DNA of 64,000 bases from Ruminococcus flavefaciens. GTDB lineage: Bacteria > Bacillota > Clostridia > Oscillospirales > Ruminococcaceae. The translations under genes were made by a program, and so were the position numbers. Positions 41,983 through 50,732 of this stretch are shown in pieces. The stretch is taken from contig NZ_FRCT01000001.1 in NCBI RefSeq assembly GCF_900143025.1, positions 186,001-250,000 of the forward strand, read 5' to 3'. How positions within the stretch are numbered: the stretch's first letter is position 1; every line of letters begins with the position of its first letter. The notes below the pieces were generated by a model that saw only the letters and a list, made by a program, of their open reading frames with translations, was not told where the DNA came from and did no database searches.

Positions 41983-42539
41983 TATTTATACAGCATATTT
42001 TAGATCCAACTGCTTACAAAAAAATAATCTTTATGGATCGTGATGGAGTAATAAACGAGGATTCTCCTGATTATGTAAGATCAAAGTCACAGGTGAGAAT
42101 AAAGGAGTCTGCTGAAAAAGCATTGAAATTACTCCATAGTAATAAAATTGGTATCATAATCGTTACCAATCAGAAAATGATCGGTAAAGGACTTGTAACG
42201 GTCGGAGAAGCAATAGATATTCATATGGATATCCTGAAAAAATTGAATTATGAAAAGTATTCGATCATAGCATCATGTATATGTCCGCATCTTGATTCGG
42301 ATAACTGCAATTGCAGAAAGCCCGCTTGCGGAATGGCTGATCTTGCAGAAAAGATTTATGGAATAGATGCAAGTAAAACATATATGATAGGTGATAGGAT
42401 GACAGATGTGGGATTTGCGTCCAATAAAGGCATGGAATGTCTGTTCCTCGGGGATCAGGAGACGGAATATCAAAAATGTCATATGTTTGAAGATGTTTAT
42501 GAAGCTGCATCATGGATTATTGGTAAAGAAAAAGGATAA
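41979..42539 (+). CDS. gmhB: D-glycero-D-manno-heptose 1,7-bisphosphate 7-phosphatase
   Basis: About 186 residues from ATG 41979. HAD motif I IFMDRDGVINE (DxD intact), VTNQKMIGKGL, the zinc-binding insertion CICPHLDSDNCNCRKP (Cys-His-Cys-Cys) and MIGDRMTDVGFA identify GmhB. It removes the 7-phosphate to give heptose 1-phosphate. With gmhA and hddA the route from sedoheptulose 7-phosphate to heptose 1-phosphate is complete within this cluster. Confidence 0.92.
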   Translation: MIFIQHILDPTAYKKIIFMDRDGVINEDSPDYVRSKSQVRIKESAEKALKLLHSNKIGIIIVTNQKMIGKGLVTVGEAIDIHMDILKKLNYEKYSIIASCICPHLDSDNCNCRKPACGMADLAEKIYGIDASKTYMIGDRMTDVGFASNKGMECLFLGDQETEYQKCHMFEDVYEAASWIIGKEKG

Positions 42540-42587
42540 TACGGATACTTTTGATATTTGATCATTTCAAAAAAGGAGGTCATTATT

Positions 42588-43376
42588 ATGGAAAATTATG
42601 AAACTCTCGATGGCGGCAGAGAAGGAAAAATCAAAAAAGACGGTGATAGAGTTATCCGTCCTGCTAATGAGTGGTCCTCAGATGTACATAAGTTTCTTGA
42701 ATTTCTAATAAGTAAAGGATTTGAGCTTGTACCGAAGCCCTATGGTTTTACAGAGAATAATGAAGAGATTTTGTCATATGTTCCCGGAACCGCTTATAAT
42801 TATCCGCTTCCGGATATGTATTTGAAAGACGAAATGATAATGAATTCAGCAAAGCTTCTGAGAAAATACCATGATATAGGCAGAGAGTATATGGACAGGC
42901 TACGGGGTGATGAGAAATGGATGCTTCCCGAAGTTCTTCCTTTGGAAGTAATGTGCCACGGAGATTATGCACCATATAATGTTACGCTTATCGACGATAA
43001 ACCAATGGGTATTATTGATTTTGATACCTTGCATCCCGGACCGGTACTCTGGGATTTAGCATATGCGGTTTATCGCTGGGTACCATTTACAAGTCATGAA
43101 AACCCTGATCATTACGACGATATTGATGAACAGATACGTAAAGTAAAAGTATTTATGGATTCATACGGGGCAACCGCTCAGCAGCGGGAGGAACTGCCTG
43201 AAATGATGGTAAAAAGGCTTACTGCCCTTGTAAATTACATGACGGCTCAAGCTGATGACGGAAACGAAGATTTTGCAAAGAATCTTGAAGATGGTCATGT
43301 TATTATTTATAAAAATGATATAAATTATATTATTAAGAATGAAAGGAATATTATCAATGGAATCAAAGAAGTTTAA
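42588..43376 (+). CDS. APH-like phosphotransferase (trifolitoxin-immunity-type family)
   Basis: 262 residues from ATG 42588, behind the strongest ribosome site in the cluster (aaaggaggt). The N-terminal pattern DGGREGKIKKDGDRVIRP ... VHKFLEFLISKGFELVPKPYG ... ILSYVPG is that of small kinase-like proteins which, from memory, are often annotated as aminoglycoside phosphotransferases or trifolitoxin-immunity proteins. Catalytic loop CHGDYAPYNV and metal-binding IIDFDTL are intact. In a product cluster, phosphorylation of the product or a precursor for self-protection is the likely role. A biosynthetic kinase step is the alternative. Confidence 0.83.
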   Translation: MENYETLDGGREGKIKKDGDRVIRPANEWSSDVHKFLEFLISKGFELVPKPYGFTENNEEILSYVPGTAYNYPLPDMYLKDEMIMNSAKLLRKYHDIGREYMDRLRGDEKWMLPEVLPLEVMCHGDYAPYNVTLIDDKPMGIIDFDTLHPGPVLWDLAYAVYRWVPFTSHENPDHYDDIDEQIRKVKVFMDSYGATAQQREELPEMMVKRLTALVNYMTAQADDGNEDFAKNLEDGHVIIYKNDINYIIKNERNIINGIKEV

Positions 43377-44526
43377 TTTTGTAAATTGGCCTATTTATGG
43401 TGATGAGGAGATCAATTCTCTCAAAGAGGTGCTTGAATCCGGTTTCTGGGCAGGAAGCCGCGCAAAATACATCAAGGAGGTAAGGAAAAATTTCCTTGAT
43501 ATGCAGCATGGCGAATATGGATTTGCAGTTGCAAACGGAACAGTTTCTATTGAATCTGCACTTAAAGCTTTGGATATCAGTTTTGGTGATGAAGTTATCG
43601 TTCCTGCTCTTACTTTTTATTCAACTGTATCTGCTGTAATAAGAATGAATGCTGATCCTGTGATAATTGATGTTGACAAAGATGATTTTTGTATGGATCT
43701 TGATGAGCTTGAAAAAGCGATAACTCCTAAAACCAAGGCTGTTATTGTAGTTCATCTTGCAGGAGCGATGTGTGACATGGATAGATTGATGAGCATTGCC
43801 TCAAAGCATGGCATTGCCGTTATAGAAGACTGTGCTCATGCACACGGCAGTGAGTGGAAAGGAAAGGGAGCAGGTACTTTCGGTGAGTTTGGAAGCTTCT
43901 CTTTCCAGCATTCAAAGCTTATAAGCAGCGGCGAAGGAGGATTTGTTATTGCAAAGACTCAGGAATTAGAGGATAAAGCATGGAACTATGTCAATTGCGG
44001 TCGTGAATCAAGAACATCTGTATATGGTCATTCTACCGTTGGAACAAATAATAGAATGTCTGATTTTCAGGCAGCTGTTCTTAATGCTCAGATATTAAGG
44101 TATAAAAATCATCAGCAGGAGATACGTGAGAATAATTATAAATATCTTACTGAAGAACTTAGTGCTATAAAAGGTATAAAGGTTCAGAAATACAATGAAA
44201 ACATGACAAAAAAGGCGTTCTATAATTATGTTATTATGATCGATCCCGAAGTTTATGGCAGCGAGAAATGCGCATATATATTTAATAAGTTCCATGAAGA
44301 TGATGTGCCTACAGGACTTCCGTATCCTCCGCTTACAGATCTGAAGATTTTTGACGATTATAAGAACAAGAATGAAATACCTTACCTTAATGTTACATTG
44401 AATGATACACCGAATGCAAGATATATTTCTGAAAACAGCATATGGCTGCATCATCGAGTTCTTTTGTCAGACAGATCAGAAGTTGAAAAGTTTGTTGTAT
44501 ATTTCAAAGAGCTGTTAAATGAATAA
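43357..44526 (+). CDS. DegT/DnrJ/EryC1/StrS-family aminotransferase
   Basis: About 389 residues from ATG 43357 (aaagga upstream), overlapping the kinase gene end by 20 bases. The PLP aldimine Lys lies in SFQHSKLISSGEGG. IIVPALTFYSTVSAV-type strands (VIVPALTFYST), VIEDCAHAHGS and SDFQAAVLNAQ are classical. It makes a sugar or cyclitol amine from a keto precursor with glutamate or glutamine as donor. With the Gfo/Idh dehydrogenase (35762), this is the standard two-step installation of an amino group in aminosugar and aminocyclitol pathways. Confidence 0.93.
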   Translation: MESKKFNFVNWPIYGDEEINSLKEVLESGFWAGSRAKYIKEVRKNFLDMQHGEYGFAVANGTVSIESALKALDISFGDEVIVPALTFYSTVSAVIRMNADPVIIDVDKDDFCMDLDELEKAITPKTKAVIVVHLAGAMCDMDRLMSIASKHGIAVIEDCAHAHGSEWKGKGAGTFGEFGSFSFQHSKLISSGEGGFVIAKTQELEDKAWNYVNCGRESRTSVYGHSTVGTNNRMSDFQAAVLNAQILRYKNHQQEIRENNYKYLTEELSAIKGIKVQKYNENMTKKAFYNYVIMIDPEVYGSEKCAYIFNKFHEDDVPTGLPYPPLTDLKIFDDYKNKNEIPYLNVTLNDTPNARYISENSIWLHHRVLLSDRSEVEKFVVYFKELLNE

Positions 44527-45199
44527 AAGACGAGTATTATTATCACCTCATTTTGATGATGCGGTTTTGTCTGCATGGTCAAAAATCTCTTTTGGCACTA
44601 TTATTGTTACGGTATGCGGCGGTATACCTGATCAGCTGACGACGGTGTCGTCAGCTGATAAAAAGTGTGGATTCGATTCGGCAGCTTTTGCAGCAATAAC
44701 AAGGCGTAAGGAAGATCAGAGGGTTTGTGAAAGAATAGGCGTATCATATAGACATCTTGATTTTCTGGACAATCCTTATGACAGAAATAAAGATATCAAG
44801 GTAATAAAAAAACAGCTTGATAAAGCTGTAGGAGAAGCAGATGAATTATATGCCCCGATTGGAATAGGTGCTCATCCGGATCATATTGCTGTTAGGGATG
44901 CAGCTTTGGAACTGTTCAGGGATAAGGATATCGAACTGTATCTTTATGCTGATTATCCGTATGCAGCCGAAAGAAATACTGATAAAAAAGAGTACGACTG
45001 GGATAAGACTATTCACTGCATTAGGGCTGTACTTGATAATGCAGAGCGTGTAGACCTGGAAAGAGAACAGCTCTTGAAAAAGATAGATACGTTCAGGCTT
45101 TATACTTCGCAGATAAATGTATTGAAAAGTCATTATCCGGGATTACTTGATTGCCCGGGGATACTGGGAGCAGAAAGCTTTTGGAGGGTAAGATTATGA
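44519..45199 (+). CDS. PIG-L-type zinc N-deacetylase
   Basis: 226 residues. Zinc motif SPHFDDAVLSA (PHxDD) and third ligand in GAHPDHIAVRDAAL are both present. PIG-L enzymes remove acetyl groups from N-acetylated sugars (MshB, BtrD/NeoL in aminoglycosides). It overlaps the aminotransferase by eight bases and the next gene by four, so a free-amine sugar as product is plausible. Confidence 0.9.
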   Translation: MNKRRVLLSPHFDDAVLSAWSKISFGTIIVTVCGGIPDQLTTVSSADKKCGFDSAAFAAITRRKEDQRVCERIGVSYRHLDFLDNPYDRNKDIKVIKKQLDKAVGEADELYAPIGIGAHPDHIAVRDAALELFRDKDIELYLYADYPYAAERNTDKKEYDWDKTIHCIRAVLDNAERVDLEREQLLKKIDTFRLYTSQINVLKSHYPGLLDCPGILGAESFWRVRL

Positions 45200-45933
45200 A
45201 TGAATACTTATGTTTCATGCCGATAAGTCTTGATTTTACAGATTGTACCGATATATCTGAGGATAATATAGACACTGTCAATAATATCGGATATAAAAGA
45301 CGTTGGAAGCTTGTGGCATATAAGCGTTATAAAGGTATCGCTGATCTGAAAAGGTTTATAGAAGTATATTCTGATAAAGCTCCAAAATATATTCCTGCTA
45401 TCGGTGTCGTCATCGGAACTGATGATATTAAAGAGCTTATCGAGTCAGATATAATGATAACTGAAAATATATTCTTTACAATAGATGTTACCGATGCGCT
45501 CACAGCGGAAGGGGTATTGAATGATATCCGATGTTTAGCTATGAAGGCAAAAATATTTTTCAGGAATTTTGATCCTGATATTTATCATTCGGTAATACCT
45601 GAAATAAGGGATATATTCGGAGATTCTGATAACGTAATGTTTGAATCCGATTATCTTTCAAGTGCGTCTGATCGCGGAATTTCATACATTGATGTTAATA
45701 AAGCTGATATCAGTAAAATTGCTGATCTGAGCAGATACTTAATATCAACGAGTTATAATGATGCGATAATATCCTGTTCTGATGACGAAAAAGTTTCTTC
45801 TGATTGGGAAATGTTCAGGAAGAGAGGGATATTTAATATGATACGTTTATTGCGTGACAGATGTATGAGTGAACAGGAAATAGCTGAATGTACTTATTAT
45901 AAATTCCGCGATTTTTTTGGAGTGGGCAGATAA
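45196..45933 (+). CDS. Unknown cluster protein, 245 aa
   Basis: ATG 45196 overlaps the deacetylase stop (atga), and ggaggg precedes it. It is soluble and alternates strands and helices in a TIM-barrel-like rhythm (YIPAIGVVIGTDD, IFFTIDVTDALTA, AKIFFRNFDPDIYHS). The C-terminus MSEQEIAECTYYKFRDFFG resembles the last helix of TatD/PHP-type metal hydrolases, but the HxH metal motif of those families is not seen. I cannot name a family. Tight coupling to the deacetylase and a following exporter permease argue for a pathway-specific role. Confidence 0.7.
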   Translation: MNEYLCFMPISLDFTDCTDISEDNIDTVNNIGYKRRWKLVAYKRYKGIADLKRFIEVYSDKAPKYIPAIGVVIGTDDIKELIESDIMITENIFFTIDVTDALTAEGVLNDIRCLAMKAKIFFRNFDPDIYHSVIPEIRDIFGDSDNVMFESDYLSSASDRGISYIDVNKADISKIADLSRYLISTSYNDAIISCSDDEKVSSDWEMFRKRGIFNMIRLLRDRCMSEQEIAECTYYKFRDFFGVGR

Positions 45934-45937
45934 AGAT

Positions 45938-46732
45938 ATGAAATTGAAAAGGTATATAAAGCTATATTCAAAAATGGCGGCTATGTGTATAAAGACTAAA
46001 ATGACATATAGAGCCGATTTCATTATTTCATCAATTGGCGTACTGGTAACGAGCGTTTTAGAGGTACTTACAATATTTATTCTGCTTCAGTCTATTGATA
46101 CTTTTAAAGGCTGGTCATATTATGAAATGGTATTCATGTACAGTTTTTCTCTGCTGGCACTGATGCCTGCTGCTGTTTTCTTTGATAATTTCTGGAATTT
46201 GAAGACTTTTATCAAAGAGGGAACATTTATAAAGTATTATTTCAGACCATTGGATATAATGTTCAGCTTTACATCAGAAGTTGTAGAGGTCAAAGGACTT
46301 ACACAAGGCTTGTTTGGTACAGGATTACTTATATGGTCAATGATAAAAATGGATCATGCTTTTTCATTGTTCAACATCATATCTATGATAGTGATGTTTA
46401 TTTTCAGTTCCGGTATAATGATAAGCTTTTTGATAATATCATCTTCGACAAGTTTCTGGATAGTTAATTCTGACAGTGTTATGACTTTGGCAACTAAATT
46501 TAAAGATTATGCGAAATATCCTATGACTATATACAGCAAATCACTGAAATTAATATTTACATATATTATACCTGTTGGTTTTATTTCGTTTTATCCGTCT
46601 GATTTTTTTCTGCATCCGGACAGCTTTGACAAATCAATACTTTTGCTCCCGCTTATATCGGCAATATTCTTTTTTATTTCCTATAAAGTGTTTATGATCG
46701 GAGCAGCACATTATTCGGGAACAGGAAGTTAA
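45938..46732 (+). CDS. ABC-2 family permease (DUF990-like), subunit B
   Basis: 264 residues from ATG 45938. There are six hydrophobic spans (FIISSIGVLVTSVLEVLTIFILL, YEMVFMYSFSLLALMPAAVFF, LFGTGLLIWSM, NIISMIVMFIFSSGIMISFLII, FTYIIPVGFISFYPS, LLPLISAIFFFISYKVF). The cytosolic segment KTFIKEGTFIKYYFRPLDIMF parallels VISGNISVKLIKPIDYQF of the first permease. It completes the heteromeric exporter with the ATPase at 28832. Confidence 0.85.
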   Translation: MKLKRYIKLYSKMAAMCIKTKMTYRADFIISSIGVLVTSVLEVLTIFILLQSIDTFKGWSYYEMVFMYSFSLLALMPAAVFFDNFWNLKTFIKEGTFIKYYFRPLDIMFSFTSEVVEVKGLTQGLFGTGLLIWSMIKMDHAFSLFNIISMIVMFIFSSGIMISFLIISSSTSFWIVNSDSVMTLATKFKDYAKYPMTIYSKSLKLIFTYIIPVGFISFYPSDFFLHPDSFDKSILLLPLISAIFFFISYKVFMIGAAHYSGTGS

Positions 46733-46768
46733 AGTAAGCTTTATAAACAGAGATTTCGGAGGCTAAAG

Positions 46769-48259
46769 ATGTCAAATATATGTGTCCAAAATCTGACATT
46801 TGGTTATGACGGCGGTTATGATAATGTTTTTGAAAATGTCAGTATTAATATTGATACAAATTGGAAGCTTGGTTTTACAGGGCGTAACGGCCGTGGAAAA
46901 ACAACATTTCTAAAGCTCCTTTTAGGGGATTATGAATATCAAGGGAAAATAATCAGTGATATTGATTTTGCATATTTTCCATATCATGTAGCTGATAAAA
47001 CACAGTTAACACTTGATGTAATGCATGAAATGTGTCCTGAAATTGAGGATTGGGAATTTATCAGAGAACTGTCATTGCTTAATGTTGATGCAGAGGTAAT
47101 GTATCGTTCATTTGATACTTTATCAAATGGTGAACAGATAAAGGTAATGATGGGAGCATTGTTTGCAGGCGAGAATAAATTCCTTCTTCTTGACGAGCCA
47201 ACTAATCATCTTGATATTGAGGCAAGGAAGACGATAAGTTCATATCTGAAAAAGAAAAAAGGCTTTATACTTGTTTCGCATGACAGAGTCCTTTTGGATT
47301 CGTGCATAGATCACATTATTTCTATAAACAGAGCTAATATTGATGTTCAGCGCGGAAATTTTTCGTCATGGTGGGCAAATAAGCAAATGCAGGATAATTA
47401 TGAACTGTCGGAGAATGAAAGGCTGAAAAAAGAGATAAAACATCTTTCGGCAGCTGCAAAACGAACTTCTGAATGGTCTGCCAAAGCAGAAGGGAAAAAG
47501 ATAGGTATAGATCCGTCAAAAACCGAAAAAAGCATTTCTCATCGTTCAAATCAGGCTGCAAAATCCAAAAAAATGATGTCAAGAGCTATTCAGATACAGT
47601 CAAGACAGGATTCTGCAATTGAGGAAAAGAAAAATTTATTGAAAAATATTGACAGGTCTTCTCCGCTGAAATTATCTCCTGAACCATATGTAAAGGATAT
47701 GCTTGTTTCAGCAGCAGATCTTGCAATTTACTATGGCGACAAAAAGGCTTGTTCAGGTCTGGATTTCAATATACGTCGGGGCGACAGGATAGCAGTAAAC
47801 GGAAAAAACGGGTGCGGAAAGTCAACATTGTTAAAGTTGATCTGCGGACAAAAACTGAAGTATACGGGAAATATAAATATAGGCAGTCAGCTGAAAATAT
47901 CGTATGTTCCGCAGGATACGTCCGAACTGAAGGGGGATCTTAAAGATTATACAATAAGCTATGGAATAGATGAAAGTCTATTCAAAACTATTCTTCGCAA
48001 GCTTGATTTTGAACGAATACAGTTTGAGAAGAAGATTGAAGATCTGAGCGAAGGGCAGAAGAAAAAGATCCTTATCGCAAGAAGTTTATGCGAGAAAGCA
48101 AATCTTTACGTATGGGACGAACCCCTTAATTATATTGATATAATTTCAAGAATGCAGATAGAGGAACTTTTGCTTAAATATAATCCAACGTTGATATTTG
48201 TTGAGCATGATAGCGTATTTCAGAATAAGATCGCAACAAAAAGTATAAACCTATTGTGA
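46769..48259 (+). CDS. ABC-F ribosomal protection-type protein, Lsa/Vga-like
   Basis: 496 residues with two ABC domains and no membrane part. Domain 1 has GRNGRGKTTF, LSNGEQIKVMM and LLLDEPTNHLDIEA. A lysine-rich linker (about 200-290) follows. Domain 2 has NGKNGCGKST, LSEGQKKKILIARSL and VWDEPLNYIDIISRMQIEELLL. The last phrase and the ending LIFVEHDSVFQNKIATK are close to Lsa/Vga-type antibiotic-resistance ABC-F proteins, which clear lincosamides, pleuromutilins and streptogramin A from the ribosome. As last gene of the cluster, self-protection against a ribosome-acting product is inferred. Confidence 0.9.
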   Translation: MSNICVQNLTFGYDGGYDNVFENVSINIDTNWKLGFTGRNGRGKTTFLKLLLGDYEYQGKIISDIDFAYFPYHVADKTQLTLDVMHEMCPEIEDWEFIRELSLLNVDAEVMYRSFDTLSNGEQIKVMMGALFAGENKFLLLDEPTNHLDIEARKTISSYLKKKKGFILVSHDRVLLDSCIDHIISINRANIDVQRGNFSSWWANKQMQDNYELSENERLKKEIKHLSAAAKRTSEWSAKAEGKKIGIDPSKTEKSISHRSNQAAKSKKMMSRAIQIQSRQDSAIEEKKNLLKNIDRSSPLKLSPEPYVKDMLVSAADLAIYYGDKKACSGLDFNIRRGDRIAVNGKNGCGKSTLLKLICGQKLKYTGNINIGSQLKISYVPQDTSELKGDLKDYTISYGIDESLFKTILRKLDFERIQFEKKIEDLSEGQKKKILIARSLCEKANLYVWDEPLNYIDIISRMQIEELLLKYNPTLIFVEHDSVFQNKIATKSINLL

Positions 48260-48324
48260 TCCTGCGCACTATTTGTTTTTCGTATCTGCTTCATACATCA
48301 GATCTCATTTTTATATCCTAAACA

Positions 48325-48361
48325 AAAAAATCAGCCTGCGCGATCGTGCAGGCTGATTTTT
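48325..48361. terminator. Bidirectional terminator closing the cluster
   Basis: The arms aaaaatcagcctgc and gcaggctgattttt give a 14-bp stem with A and T runs on opposite sides, 66 bases past the ABC-F stop. Its stem core equals that of the terminator at 15198-15228. Confidence 0.88.
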
Positions 48362-48455
48362 GTAAACACATAGAACTGTTATACTATTTTCACTCTCCGC
48401 ATAAAATGAAATGGATCATGTTTTTAATAACAAGACAGTGAAAAACAAATTGAAC

Positions 48456-50447
48456 TTATCTTATCTTTGAACCAACAGGAATACTGTCATCAACGAAGAT
48501 AACTTTTACGCCGTCGGGAGTATCAGCAGCACAGATCATGCCGTTGCTGTCAACTCCTCTGAGTTTAACAGGCTTGAGGTTGGCAATGAGCTGGAGCTTC
48601 TTTCCGATAAGGTCTTCAGGCTCATAGTACTGGGCGATACCCGATACTACCTGTCTGCCGCCCATACCGTCATCAAGCTGCAAGCATAGGAGCTTGTCTG
48701 ACTTTTTGACCTTTTCGCAGGCAACTACTTTAGCTACTCTTATCTCGACCTTAGCGAAGTCATCTATTGTGATCTCAGGTTTTAACTCGATCTTCTCAGC
48801 TTCTGCAGGAGCTTCGCCCTTTTCTTCTGATGAGAGCTTTGCCTTTGCCTCTTCCATGTTCTTTGTGAGGATAGCATTGAGCTCCTCTATTTCCTTGTCA
48901 ACATCTATTCTCGGGAAGAGTATCTCGCCCTTATGAACAGTTACGTTTGCAGGAAGGACTTCAAACTTGTCCAGCTTATCGTATTCAACGTCAGCAGCTG
49001 ATGCGCCTATCTGCTCCCATACCTTAGGCATAACTGTAGGCATGAAAGGTGCAAGAAGCGCAGATGTTATTCTGATAGTTTCGAGCAGATTATAGAGAAC
49101 CGATGCAAGACGAGGCTTCTTTGAGTCGTCCTTGCCAAGCTTCCACGGCTCAGTTTCGTCGATATACTTATTAGCGCGTGAAACTACTTCAAAAATAGCT
49201 TCAAGAGCCTGTTTTATCTTGGTTTCGTCGATAAATCCGTCCACAGTTGAACGCAAGCCCGTAACAGCAGCCTTGAAATCATCATCTATAGGCTCAGCCT
49301 CACGCTCTGTCGGGAGAGTGCCGCCGAAATACTTGTCAGCCATTGCAACTGTACGTGAAACAAGGTTTCCGAAGCCGTTTGCAAGGTCTGAGTTTATACG
49401 GTTTATCATTATCTCGTTTGAGAAGAGGCTGTCTGCACCAAGAGCCATTTCGCGGAGGATATGGTATCTGATAGAGTCACAGCCGTAACGCTCGCCGAGT
49501 ACGAACGGGTCAACAACGTTGCCGAGAGACTTTGACATCTTAACGCTTTCGCCGCCCTTGCTCTGCATAGTGATATAGCCGTGAACAGCAAGGTGCTTAG
49601 GAAGCGGAAGGTCGAGAGCCATGAGCATTGCAGGCCATATGATAGCATGGAAACGCATGATATCCTTAGCTACCATGTGAACATCAGCAGGCCAGTATTT
49701 CTCATAGTCGCTGTGAGCCGAGTTTTCATAGCCGAGAGCTGTGATATAGTTTGAAAGCGCGTCTATCCATACGTATACAACGTGCTTTTCATCAAACGAT
49801 ACAGGTACGCCCCATTTGAATGTAGTTCTTGAAACACAAAGGTCCTCAAGACCGGGAGTTATGAAGTTATTAACGAGCTCAACGGCTCTTGTTTTCGGAC
49901 GGAGGTAATCTGTTTCGAGAAGAAGCTTCTCTATACGCTCGGCAAAAGGAGACATCTTGAAGAAGTAAGCCTCTTCCTTAGCGTATTTAACGGGTCTGTG
50001 ACATTCGGGACAGCAGCCGTTTTCGTCAAGCTGCGAATCTGTCCAGAAGCTTTCACAAGGGGTACAGTACTTGCCTGAATATTCACCCTTGTAGATATAT
50101 CCCTTGTCATAGAGAGCCTTGAATATCTTCTGAACGGCTTCTACATGGTAATCGTCAGTAGTACGGATATATCTGTCATATGATATGTTCATATATTTCC
50201 ACAGGCTCTTGAACTTGTCAACGATAATGTCAACATACTCCTTAGGGGTAATGCCCTGTTCATTTGCCTTCTGCTCAATTTTAAGACCGTGCTCATCAGT
50301 ACCTGTAAGGAACATTACGTCATAGCCCTGCATTCGCTTGTAACGGGCGATAGAATCGCAGGCAACTGTTGTATAGCAGTGACCTATATGCGGATTGCCC
50401 GATGGATAATAAATCGGTGTAGTAATGTAAAAGGGTTTCTTTGACAT
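48456..50447 (-). CDS. metG: Methionyl-tRNA synthetase
   Basis: 663 residues, close to full length for the long form. Class I HIGH motif is PSGNPHIGHCYTT, KMSKS loop VKMSKSLGN, zinc-knuckle Cys in CTPCESFW ... CCPECHRP, and a C-terminal EMAP-II/Trbp111-type tRNA-binding domain (about 560-663, IDDFAKVEIRVAKVV ... DGMGGRQVVSGIA). It charges tRNA-Met. It is transcribed away from the T-box region, and no T-box is seen in its own 5' side. Confidence 0.97.
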   Translation of the reverse strand: MSKKPFYITTPIYYPSGNPHIGHCYTTVACDSIARYKRMQGYDVMFLTGTDEHGLKIEQKANEQGITPKEYVDIIVDKFKSLWKYMNISYDRYIRTTDDYHVEAVQKIFKALYDKGYIYKGEYSGKYCTPCESFWTDSQLDENGCCPECHRPVKYAKEEAYFFKMSPFAERIEKLLLETDYLRPKTRAVELVNNFITPGLEDLCVSRTTFKWGVPVSFDEKHVVYVWIDALSNYITALGYENSAHSDYEKYWPADVHMVAKDIMRFHAIIWPAMLMALDLPLPKHLAVHGYITMQSKGGESVKMSKSLGNVVDPFVLGERYGCDSIRYHILREMALGADSLFSNEIMINRINSDLANGFGNLVSRTVAMADKYFGGTLPTEREAEPIDDDFKAAVTGLRSTVDGFIDETKIKQALEAIFEVVSRANKYIDETEPWKLGKDDSKKPRLASVLYNLLETIRITSALLAPFMPTVMPKVWEQIGASAADVEYDKLDKFEVLPANVTVHKGEILFPRIDVDKEIEELNAILTKNMEEAKAKLSSEEKGEAPAEAEKIELKPEITIDDFAKVEIRVAKVVACEKVKKSDKLLCLQLDDGMGGRQVVSGIAQYYEPEDLIGKKLQLIANLKPVKLRGVDSNGMICAADTPDGVKVIFVDDSIPVGSKIR

Positions 50448-50697
50448 AAAAATCGCTCCAATCTGTGTGTAAGAATTCCGTTTCCGAATGAAAGAAACGG
50501 TTAATTTATATTATAACATATAATTATGATAATAGCAAGCCGCGGGGAGATACTTTTTTGTTTTTTCGCAGAAAAGCCTGCACTGAAAAATGTATCATAC
50601 CGGGATATGTCATTATTTCTTTATCGTCCGTAGGGGAATTTAGCTGCATATAGAAAGGCGTTTGATGAAATAATCTCAAAAAAAAATAAAAAAGTTC

Positions 50698-50726
50698 TTG
50701 ACAAAATGTTTTTTGTGTGATATAAT
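50698..50726 (+). promoter_or_regulatory. Consensus promoter of the T-box transcript
   Basis: TTGACA (50698-50703), 17-nt spacer, TATAAT (50721-50726). 50448-50697 has no gene on either strand. Confidence 0.88.
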
Positions 50727-50732
50727 CCAAAC

